From Aurantibrevibacter litoralis (GTDB taxonomy: Bacteria > Bacteroidota > Bacteroidia > Flavobacteriales > Flavobacteriaceae): DNA of 64,000 bases. The notes beneath the pieces are model-generated. The model ran no database searches, was not told the DNA's origin, and saw only the letters and a program-made list of their open reading frames with translations. Within the stretch, counting starts at the first letter, position 1, and each line of letters opens with the position of its first letter. Below are positions 48,601 through 54,385 of this stretch, in pieces. The stretch covers positions 62,001 to 126,000 of the forward strand of contig NZ_JAYEEQ010000003.1 in assembly GCF_034651555.1 (NCBI RefSeq), in the 5' to 3' direction. The position numbers and the translations under genes were made by a program.

Positions 48601-49035
48601 TTCAAGGAAACCTTGTTTGGTGGAGATCGTGGCAGCGGTAGGGATTATTTCCGGTATAATAGTACAGGTCAATGTATGCGTTGTCATAGTGTGGGTGGAG
48701 ATGGCGGAAACGTGGGGCCTTCGCTTACAAATATAGGTAGTATGTTAAGTAGAGAACAGCTTTTACAAGCTTTGGTAGAACCAAGTGCTCGCTTAGCCCC
48801 AGGTTACGGAACGGTGTCTTTAACCTTAACGGATGGGCAAAATGTTACAGGTATTCTGCTAGAGGAACATGCCGATGAACTCATCTTAAAAACGGCGGAG
48901 GCAGAGCCAATGGAAATTCCTTTGGGGCGTATCGCCAAAAGAACAAATCTTCCTTCTAGTATGCCGGCTATGGGCATGCTGATGTCGAAACGAGAACTTC
49001 GGGATGTGATAGAATTTTTAGTGAATTTAAAATAG
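45643..49035 (+). CDS. PVC-type c-type cytochrome lipoprotein: beta-propeller, HEAT repeats, CxxCH haem domain
   Basis: 1130 residues. The lipoprotein signal ends at VAAC. A sorbosone-dehydrogenase-like beta-propeller (DUF7133-like) covers about 60-490 (DGLRLTLWASDSLAPDPIAMD, AGLRNTHEFVFDAYGNI, GPTGMTF, GLRFGPDGALYVADW). HEAT repeats fill about 510-960. A c-type cytochrome domain lies near 990-1130 with haem motif CMRCH and GPSLTNIG, and a late LILKTA...MEIPLGRI segment. Proteins of this build are common in Bacteroidetes and Planctomycetes and are thought to oxidise sugars or similar compounds and pass electrons to the haem. Location is periplasmic, membrane-anchored. The substrate is unknown. 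Confidence 0.88.
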   Translation: MTHFKKPATLILSVILVAACAPEPKIPTEIPLVVRDTVDVALRAAEVRENTPVSLADGLRLTLWASDSLAPDPIAMDIDDKGAVYLTRTNRQKNSEFDIRGHRDWMTPSISLTTVAERRAFLREVFAPEKSKENEWLKDLNGDGLHDWQDLAVEKDEIWKLEDEDGDGFADKSTRILSDFNEEITDVAGALLVRKDDIFLGIGPDMWRLKDINGDGVYENKTSISHGYNVHIGFGGHGMSGAIEGPDGKIYWGAGDIGANITAVDGSTYPYPNQGVIVRSNPDGSNFEVFAAGLRNTHEFVFDAYGNIITADNDGDHAGESERLVYIVDGLDAGWRTSWQFGKYTDPKNNGYNVWMDEAMYKPRWEGQAAYFIPPIMNFHNGPTGMTFNPGTALGSKWKNHFFLSEFVGTPVRSRVWAFTLKPSGASFELEQENVIISGILPTGLRFGPDGALYVADWINGWNTKNYGRVWKMDVSDDENDLSAQRQETARLMTLNFDKQSRDELYQLLFYDDMRIRQKAQFALAKEGKKALSVFKNAVAQKENQFARIHGIWGLGQLAAADLSVSENLIPLLADSDPEIIAQAAKVMGDVGYAKAGKSLIPLLSSDNSRVQFFTAQALGRIKEKNAIEGLLRLIEQNNDTDVYVRHAAVLALSRIGDPAPLVALAGHPNRALRIAAVLVLRRLGDAQIALFLKDEDEYIVAEAARAINDDLSIADALPQLAAVLNETRFTSEALMRRAINASLRVGGSKELDGLLSYTNNPEVSASLKAEALAALGTWSNPSVLDRVDGRNRGEIQRDAAPVILKVKEHMEGFLKESNPEVIVSIAKMVGELGISDYNEILDKKMAKSTYPEVRSAIVRTLSSLKYSNIASVIKRGMEDKDQGVRTTAIEFIGQLDISKEKLPSIVNPIFKNGTLREQQEVVRVLGEMPIEKTEAVLGGLIDQLARKKLSSALLLDVSEAVTASQSETLIAQLAPLKSNENTLDAFKETLFGGDRGSGRDYFRYNSTGQCMRCHSVGGDGGNVGPSLTNIGSMLSREQLLQALVEPSARLAPGYGTVSLTLTDGQNVTGILLEEHADELILKTAEAEPMEIPLGRIAKRTNLPSSMPAMGMLMSKRELRDVIEFLVNLK

Positions 49036-49057
49036 TTTTTCGGTATTACTGCAATAC

Positions 49058-49098
49058 AACAAACAGCATAGCCCTACGTCCTATGCTGTTTGTTTTTG
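49058..49098 (+). terminator. Rho-independent terminator after the cytochrome gene
   Basis: CAAACAGCATA (49060-49070) pairs perfectly with TATGCTGTTTG (49082-49092), 11-base loop, followed by TTTTTG. Confidence 0.88.
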
Positions 49099-49154
49099 TT
49101 GTTGTACCCATTGTGTATTTTGATCATTTAGTGCTTATATGATACTAAAATCTT

Positions 49155-49370
49155 GAATCTAAAGATTCCCTGACCCTTGGGTCGGGGTTATTTACCGCTC
49201 CTTTGGAGAGGTCGGAACTGCCTTTTTGCAGTTCCGGGTGAGGTAAAATACAAAATTTCGGTTTTTGACCCAAAGACCAAAATGAAACTGGCGAAACCCG
49301 TACTGAGCGCAGTAGAAGTATACCCCTATGGCTTGCCTCGGGGCTAGTCAGTTTCAAGAAATTTTTTATT
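49155..49370 (+). repeat. Structured dispersed repeat, copy A
   Basis: This 216-bp element starts AATCTAAAG and ends GTCAGTTTCAAGAAATTTTT. It holds a series of hairpins: GACCC/GGGTC, CTCC/GGAG, GGAACTG/CAGTTCC, TTTTTG...CAAAA, and a nested CCCC-GGC-tt-GCC-GGGG inside a GAAACTG/CAGTTTC stem. Between the last two it carries a CTGAGCGCAGTAGAAG segment that copy B lacks. The minus-strand open frame at 49145-49357 is produced by the repeat and is not a gene. Copies lie at 50190 and 34817. Confidence 0.82.
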
Positions 49371-49555
49371 TATTTGCCTCGATCCTGAAGGAAGTAATAA
49401 AGGTTTTTTCGATTTACCCTATAGACCAGGGCAAAAATTGAAGAAATCAAGCCAAAATGAACAACGGCTTAGTTGTCTATTTTTGGATCGTCCTAAAGGC
49501 CTTAGCAGATTAAAAAAAATAGCGTTATTTTGTAGGTATAAGAAGGAAAGGTTGT

Positions 49556-50176
49556 ATGGCAGAATTCATCAAAATATACCCCGAAAACCCCAACCCAAAA
49601 GAGGTTAAAAAAGTAGTAGATATACTTAAAAAAGGCGGGTTGGTTATTTATCCCACCGATACGGTATACGGCTTGGGCTGCGATATTACCAACACTAGAG
49701 CCCTAGAACGCATTGCGCGTATAAAGGGCATCAAACTAGAAAAAGCCAACTGGTCTTTTATTTGTGCCGATTTAAGTAATCTCTCGGATTATGTTCGGCA
49801 GATAGATACAGCTACGTTTAAGATTCTAAAACGTGCTTTACCGGGACCCTATACTTTTATTCTACCGGGAAACAACAATTTACCCAAAGATTTTAAAAAG
49901 AAAAAAACGGTAGGGATTCGAATACCGGACAATGCCATTGCTAAAGCGCTGGTAGAAGGCCTTGGTAATCCCATTGTTTCTACCTCTATAAGGGACGAGG
50001 ATGAGCTTATAGAATATACTACCGACCCGGAACTCATTTTTGAGAAATGGCAGAATTTGGTAGATGTTGTTATTGATGGTGGTTATGGCGATAATGTGGC
50101 TTCCACCATCATTGATCTTTCGCAGGGAGAACCCGTGGTAGTGCGCGAAGGGAAAGGTACATTAGATGTTTTTTAA
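49556..50176 (+). CDS. YrdC-domain protein, YciO type (TsaC/Sua5 superfamily)
   Basis: 206 residues, the length of E. coli YciO. The YrdC fold is shown by KGGLVIYPTDTVYGLGCDI and ALERIARIKG, and the C-terminal VDVVIDGGYG with ASTIIDLS and PVVVREGKG. True TsaC/Sua5 proteins, which make threonylcarbamoyl-AMP for the t6A tRNA modification, carry a PSAN loop; here the equivalent is VSTSIRDED, as in YciO. The gene may thus be the YciO paralog rather than the main TsaC. It is cytoplasmic and likely binds ATP or RNA. The gene is bracketed by repeat copies A (ends 185 bases upstream) and B (starts 13 bases after the stop). Confidence 0.8.
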   Translation: MAEFIKIYPENPNPKEVKKVVDILKKGGLVIYPTDTVYGLGCDITNTRALERIARIKGIKLEKANWSFICADLSNLSDYVRQIDTATFKILKRALPGPYTFILPGNNNLPKDFKKKKTVGIRIPDNAIAKALVEGLGNPIVSTSIRDEDELIEYTTDPELIFEKWQNLVDVVIDGGYGDNVASTIIDLSQGEPVVVREGKGTLDVF

Positions 50177-50189
50177 GAGCGAACGGTTC

Positions 50190-50390
50190 AATCTAAAGAT
50201 TCCGCGACCCTTAGGTCGGGGTTTCCTATTTACCTCTCCTTTGGAGAGGTCGGAACTGTCTTTTTGCAGTTCCGGGTGAGGTGAAATACAAAATTTCGGT
50301 TTTTGTTTTTGGCCCAAAGGCCAAAATGAAACTGGCGAATTACCCCTATGGCTTGCCTCGGGGATAGTCAGTTTCAAGAAATTTTTTATT
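50190..50390 (+). repeat. Structured dispersed repeat, copy B
   Basis: This 201-bp copy is in the same direction as copy A and nearly identical to it at both ends; the last 50 bases differ at one position. Stems are stronger: CCTCTCC/GGAGAGG, GGAACTG/CAGTTCC, TTTTGGCC/GGCCAAAA. The CTGAGCGCAGT insert is absent. It begins 13 bases after the YciO-type gene. The minus-strand open frame at 50162-50470 is an artefact of it. Confidence 0.82.
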
Positions 50391-50426
50391 ATACGTAGGT
50401 AAGGCATCTTAAGACAAAGTAAGTAT

Positions 50427-50459
50427 AAAAAAAACGCAACCCATTTGGGTTGCGTTTTT
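50427..50459. terminator. Bidirectional terminator between the YciO-type gene and ompA-like gene
   Basis: AAAACGCAACCC (50431-50442) pairs perfectly with GGGTTGCGTTTT (50447-50458) around a four-base loop, with A and T tracts on both sides. It separates two converging genes. Confidence 0.9.
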
Positions 50460-50480
50460 GGTATGTACAAGGCAAAAACC

Positions 50481-51329
50481 TTAGTTAATTTTCGGGTCTT
50501 TCATACCTTCTTCTATCATGCTGTAGAACTGATCCAATTTTGGTAATACCACAATTCGGGTTCTTCTGTTCTTGGCTTTATCGGTTGGCGATAACGGAAT
50601 GTATTCACTTCGTCCGGCAGCCGTCATTCTTTTAGGGTCTACACCATAATCATTTTGAAGAATGCGCACTACAGATGTGGCTCTTTTGGTACTTAAATCC
50701 CAGTTATCTAATAATACACCACTTCGGTACGGTACATTGTCCGTATGGCCTTCTACCATAAACTCAAAATCCGGTTTATTGTTTACCACTTGGGCAACTT
50801 TACCTAAAATTTCTTTGGCTTTGGAAGTTACATTGTAACTACCGCTGGTAAATAATAATTTATCCGAGATAGAGACAAAAACAACACCCTTTTCTACACT
50901 AATCTGAATGTCCTGATCATCCAAATTTCCTAACACCCCTTTAAGGCTTTGTACCAAGGAAAGGTTCACAGAATCTCTACGTGTAATGGCGTTTTGAAGT
51001 TTTCTGATAGTAAGGTCTTTTTCTTGTAAACTTTCCAAGGATTTCTCTAAGTTTTCGGCACCTTTGGTGGTCAAGGTAGTTAAATTCCCCATGTTGTTAA
51101 TTAACTCTTGGTTATTGGCACGAAGGAATGCATTTTGGTCTTCCAAGGTTTTCAATTTAGAAGAAGCGGTTGCTTTTTCTTCCAAACAAGAATTTAGTTT
51201 AACCGTGGCCGAATTCAACAAATCTTGTGTTTCTTTTTGTTTGGCTTCTAGGTCGGCATATTTTTTTTGGGAAACGCAAGAAGATAACAATAAAGTTACC
51301 CCAAATAAGCCTAAAATGATTTTTTTCAT
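50481..51329 (-). CDS. OmpA-family peptidoglycan-binding lipoprotein
   Basis: 282 residues. The lipobox is LLLSSC (Cys at about residue 18). A coiled coil follows at about 24-115 (KYADLEAKQKETQDLL onward). The OmpA C-terminal domain at about 140-275 is complete: VEGHTDNVPY, LDNWDLSTKRATSVVRIL, GVDPKRMTAAGRSEY and NRRTRIVVLPKLDQFYSMI. The Asp in the WDLS region and the Arg in NRR bind the diaminopimelate of peptidoglycan in this family. It should link the outer membrane to the cell wall. It ends at a bidirectional terminator. The paralog at 40049-40819 has lost several of these features. Confidence 0.92.
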   Translation of the reverse strand: MKKIILGLFGVTLLLSSCVSQKKYADLEAKQKETQDLLNSATVKLNSCLEEKATASSKLKTLEDQNAFLRANNQELINNMGNLTTLTTKGAENLEKSLESLQEKDLTIRKLQNAITRRDSVNLSLVQSLKGVLGNLDDQDIQISVEKGVVFVSISDKLLFTSGSYNVTSKAKEILGKVAQVVNNKPDFEFMVEGHTDNVPYRSGVLLDNWDLSTKRATSVVRILQNDYGVDPKRMTAAGRSEYIPLSPTDKAKNRRTRIVVLPKLDQFYSMIEEGMKDPKIN

Positions 51330-51428
51330 AATTATTCAATATATAGATTAAGGTTTTTTTTATTCTTCAAAGTACAATACAACACCACAAAATTAGACAA
51401 AAAGCATTCCGTGAAGGTGCTGTTTTCG

Positions 51429-52430
51429 TTAATCTTTTACTAAAATGTTAAAATAACGTATTTGATGCACAAAATAAGACCACACAATGGATTTGGTAAC
51501 ATAATATTTTTTTATAAACGGGGTCTTTTCTCGCTTGCGACACATTTTACGAAAATGATAATAGAAACTAAAATGGGCCTGGATAATAGCCAGTCCGTGC
51601 CGCATTCTAAACTGAATTAAAAAGCGGAAGAAAGCCACTCCGTCGAGGACTAAACGAAGCAAAATTATGGGCACCGCAATATTTCGGGGTAAATTTTTGG
51701 TAATCGAAAACAAGGAATTTCGAAAATTCAAAAAGGTTTTTCTCGGATTCATATTGCTTAAGGTAGAGCCCCCCAAGTGGTACACCGAAGACGCCCCTAT
51801 ATAATATACCTTGAGACCTTTGTTTTTTGCCCGCCAACACAAATCTACTTCTTCTTGATGCGCAAAATAAGCTTCATCAAAGCCTCCCAAATCCCAAAAA
51901 ACATCACGTTTAATAAACATGCAAGCTCCTGTGGCCCAGAATATTTCTCTAGAATCATTGTATTGCCCCGTATCTTTCTCTAAGGTTTGAAAGATACGTC
52001 CCCGGCAAAAGGGATATCCCAACCGATCTATAAACCCTCCTGCGGCACCCGCATATTCAAAATGATCTGGTTTCAATAAATCTAAAATTTTGGGCTGGGC
52101 TATGGCTAGTTTGGGGTTGGTTGCAAAAGCCGTTTCAATGGGTTTAAGCCAGTTTTCAGTAACCTCCACGTCCGAATTCAGTAAACAAAATAGATCCGCA
52201 TCTACCTTTTTTAGGGCATCGTTATACCCTTTGGCAAAGCCGCCGTTTTCCGTATTCTGAATAATTTTTAGTTTAGGATAATTCGCCTTTACAAAGGCGA
52301 CAGAGTCGTCAGTAGATGCATTGTCGGCTACGTAAATAGCAGCCCCATTAGAAAATTGGGTAACCGAAGGCAAGTATTTTTCTAAAAGTACCGCTCCGTT
52401 CCAGTTAAGTATAACAATGGCTAGTTTCAA
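51429..52430 (-). CDS. Family 2 glycosyltransferase
   Basis: 333 residues. The GT-A nucleotide-sugar domain has VILNWNG at the N-terminus, VADNASTDDSV, NGGFAKGYNDAL and the metal-binding LLNSDVEV. The later WATGACMFIKRDVFWDLGGFDEAYFAHQEEVDLCWRA is typical of rhamnosyltransferase-like GT2 enzymes. The C-terminal ~90 residues contain hydrophobic and basic stretches (NLPRNIAVPIILLRLVLDGVAFF) likely to associate with the membrane. It probably adds a sugar to a surface glycan. It begins 12 bases after the HsdR-N gene on the same strand, so they are probably co-transcribed. Confidence 0.93.
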   Translation of the reverse strand: MKLAIVILNWNGAVLLEKYLPSVTQFSNGAAIYVADNASTDDSVAFVKANYPKLKIIQNTENGGFAKGYNDALKKVDADLFCLLNSDVEVTENWLKPIETAFATNPKLAIAQPKILDLLKPDHFEYAGAAGGFIDRLGYPFCRGRIFQTLEKDTGQYNDSREIFWATGACMFIKRDVFWDLGGFDEAYFAHQEEVDLCWRAKNKGLKVYYIGASSVYHLGGSTLSNMNPRKTFLNFRNSLFSITKNLPRNIAVPIILLRLVLDGVAFFRFLIQFRMRHGLAIIQAHFSFYYHFRKMCRKREKTPFIKKYYVTKSIVWSYFVHQIRYFNILVKD

Positions 52431-52442
52431 TCTGAAGACAAA

Positions 52443-52889
52443 TTAAAGGCTAAAATCAGGAATTTCTTCTAAAAAAGTATATTTTTCTTTTTCAAAATCC
52501 ATTATACAATAAAAATGAGCTAAGCCGTTAGTCACCATGAGGTACTTCGCCCTTAGGTGAAAATTATAACGCGCAATTTGGTCGAAAACACGCTGCGTTA
52601 TAGCTATTTCCGGAGCCTTACACTCTACTAGAATTTCAATTTCACCCAAAGGATTGTATACCAGAATATCATACCTTTTTTTTAAGTTGTGAATTCTAAT
52701 TTCCTTTTCTACGTTAATGTGACTTTTTGGGTATTTTTTATCATGGATTAAAAATTGTACTGTGTGCTGACGTACCCATTCTTCGGGCTGTAATACCACG
52801 AATTTTTTACGGATATCATCAAAAATAAAGATTTTATTTTCCCTATTTTTGAAGCGAAACTCGTACTCTGAAAACTGCAGCGGAATCAT
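52443..52889 (-). CDS. Stand-alone HsdR N-terminal (PD-(D/E)xK nuclease-fold) protein
   Basis: 148 residues. It matches the type I restriction HsdR N-terminal domain family (PF13588) but has no helicase part and no methylase or specificity partner nearby. A PD-(D/E)xK-like core is visible: Asp74 in RYDILVYNP and Glu89-Cys-Lys91 in VECKAPE, then QIARYN. Such short proteins recur next to holA in Bacteroidetes, so this is likely housekeeping rather than defence. Its function is unproven. The start ATG lies 85 bases from the divergent holA start. Confidence 0.82.
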   Translation of the reverse strand: MIPLQFSEYEFRFKNRENKIFIFDDIRKKFVVLQPEEWVRQHTVQFLIHDKKYPKSHINVEKEIRIHNLKKRYDILVYNPLGEIEILVECKAPEIAITQRVFDQIARYNFHLRAKYLMVTNGLAHFYCIMDFEKEKYTFLEEIPDFSL

Positions 52890-52951
52890 TTCTTTGCGTT
52901 TTTGCTTTAATAGGAGCTATTTAGAACCCGAAAGGTGTCTTTTTAAGAGTG

Positions 52952-52959
52952 TAAATTTG
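52952..52959 (+). promoter_or_regulatory. Candidate -7 box for holA
   Basis: TAAATTTG is an exact TAnnTTTG match 15 bases before the holA ATG, implying a very short leader. It lies in the 85-base gap between two divergent genes. Confidence 0.38.
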
Positions 52960-52974
52960 ATGATTTTTTTTTGA

Positions 52975-53976
52975 ATGGAAGAAGTAAAACAGATCGTTAC
53001 AGATATAAAGCAAAGGAACATAAAACCGGTTTACTTTTTAATGGGTGATGAGCCTTATTATATTGACAGGATTTCAACCTATATTGAAGAGCACATTTTG
53101 TCTGAAGAAGAGCGAGGGTTTAACCAAATGGTACTCTATGGGAAGGATACCACAGTGGCAGAAATAATTGGTCATGCCAAACGATACCCCATGATGGCAG
53201 AAAAACAGGTTATCATTGTGAAGGAGGCGCAGCATCTTTCAAAAACCATTGAGCAATTAAGTGAGTATGTAGCACATCCTCAACCCTCCACGGTTTTGGT
53301 TCTTTGCTATAAGTACGGTACGCTGGATAAACGAAAGAAATTATACAAACAAATTCAAAGTAGTGGTGTATTGTTTGAAAGTAAAAAGTTATACGAAAAT
53401 CAGGTATCCAATTGGATTGTTAAAGTTCTCAAAGGAAGTGGGTATAGTATAGCACCTAAAGCTGCCAGTTTGTTGGTCGAATTTTTGGGAACGGATTTAA
53501 GTAAGATTCACAAAGAACTGGAAAAGTTGCAGTTGATCCTTCCTAAAAATGCGGAAATTACAGCGAATACGTTCGAGGAAAATATTGGAATAAGCAAGGA
53601 TTATAACAATTTTGAGCTAAAAAAAGCCATAGGAGAACGAAATATTACGAAAGCTACCAGAATTATAACGTATTTTGCCCAAAACCCTAAGGACAATCCC
53701 TTTTTGGTTACGATTACGCTTTTACACAGTTTTTTTTCGCAACTTTTACAGTTTCACGGCCTCACGGACCATTCTTCAAAAAATGTAGCTCGGGTGCTGG
53801 GAATTAATCCCTATTTTGTTTCAGAATTTCAAACCGCAGCTAAAAATTATCCCATGAAAAGGGTGAGTCAAATCATAGCCACATTACGAGAATTGGATAT
53901 GAAAGGGAAAGGAGTAGGTGCCAACAACCTATCTCAGGCCGATCTTTTAAAAGAACTCTTGGTAAAAGTTATCTAA
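52975..53976 (+). CDS. holA: DNA polymerase III subunit delta
   Basis: 333 residues. The delta subunit opens the sliding clamp within the clamp loader. Family marks are the N-terminal IKPVYFLMGDEPYYIDRI with the clamp-binding region and YGKDTTVAEIIGHAKRYPMMAEKQVIIVKEAQ, and the C-terminal collar domain (ARVLGINPYFVSEFQTAAKNY, QADLLKELL). It converges on the DoxX gene with only one base between the stop codons. Confidence 0.95.
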   Translation: MEEVKQIVTDIKQRNIKPVYFLMGDEPYYIDRISTYIEEHILSEEERGFNQMVLYGKDTTVAEIIGHAKRYPMMAEKQVIIVKEAQHLSKTIEQLSEYVAHPQPSTVLVLCYKYGTLDKRKKLYKQIQSSGVLFESKKLYENQVSNWIVKVLKGSGYSIAPKAASLLVEFLGTDLSKIHKELEKLQLILPKNAEITANTFEENIGISKDYNNFELKKAIGERNITKATRIITYFAQNPKDNPFLVTITLLHSFFSQLLQFHGLTDHSSKNVARVLGINPYFVSEFQTAAKNYPMKRVSQIIATLRELDMKGKGVGANNLSQADLLKELLVKVI

Positions 53977-53977
53977 T

Positions 53978-54355
53978 CTACTTTTTATCTATACTGTACT
54001 TCCCGGAACCTAATAAGATGATGAGTACAAAGAAAGTTAAAAACAATAACGCCTTTTCCTTAACCCCTATGGGGTCTGCACTGTGAACAATAAATGCGGC
54101 TACCAACATGGTAATCGCCGAGGGAACTGCAGCCCAGCGTGTTTTATAACCAATGATGATTAACAAGGGGCAAACTACTTCTCCAATGACGGTTAAAAAA
54201 AGAGAAGGTGCCGGACCAAGACCAATGGGATCTCCAAATTCGATGTTTCCGGAGATCAAATTTTGAAGTTTTGGAATGCCATGTGTTAATAATAAAGCAG
54301 AGGGTGCGATACGTAGTAACGCCAACGCAATGTCGTTTTTTAAGGTACTTTTCAT
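53978..54355 (-). CDS. DoxX-family membrane protein
   Basis: 125 residues with four hydrophobic segments: LLRIAPSALLLTHGIPKL, LFLTVIGEVVCPLLIIIGY, AAVPSAITMLVAAFIVHSAD and ALLFLTFFVLIILLGSGKYSID. The DoxX/SURF4-type layout is normal and complete, in contrast to the decayed copy at 13414. It is an inner-membrane protein of unknown molecular role. A perfect -7 box (TAGCTTTG on the minus strand, 54385-54378) overlaps the stop codon of the upstream fusion gene, so it may be transcribed separately. Confidence 0.9.
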   Translation of the reverse strand: MKSTLKNDIALALLRIAPSALLLTHGIPKLQNLISGNIEFGDPIGLGPAPSLFLTVIGEVVCPLLIIIGYKTRWAAVPSAITMLVAAFIVHSADPIGVKEKALLFLTFFVLIILLGSGKYSIDKK

Positions 54356-54377
54356 TTGTTTAGGATTTGAAGCAGTA

Positions 54378-54385
54378 CAAAGCTA
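54378..54385 (-). promoter_or_regulatory. Candidate -7 box for the DoxX gene
   Basis: TAGCTTTG on the minus strand matches TAnnTTTG and coincides with the TAG stop of the upstream gene. It lies 22 bases before the DoxX ATG. Confidence 0.38.

Noticed and set aside
49145..49357. Minus-strand open frame of 70 codons
   Set aside because: It lies wholly inside repeat copy A, and a similar frame occurs in copy B (50162-50470). It follows the palindromes and has no protein-family character.
49371..50390. Integron-like cassette (gene followed by a folded recombination site)
   Set aside because: The gene-plus-hairpin layout suggests it, but copy C lies between two gene starts rather than after a gene, there is no integrase or cassette array, and attC core sites are not seen.
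50162..50470. Minus-strand open frame of 102 codons
   Set aside because: It overlaps the YciO-type gene end, repeat copy B and the bidirectional terminator, so it is an artefact of those elements.
52443..52889. Restriction-modification or other defence system
   Set aside because: The HsdR-N domain stands alone, with no methylase, specificity or helicase partner, and sits among housekeeping genes.
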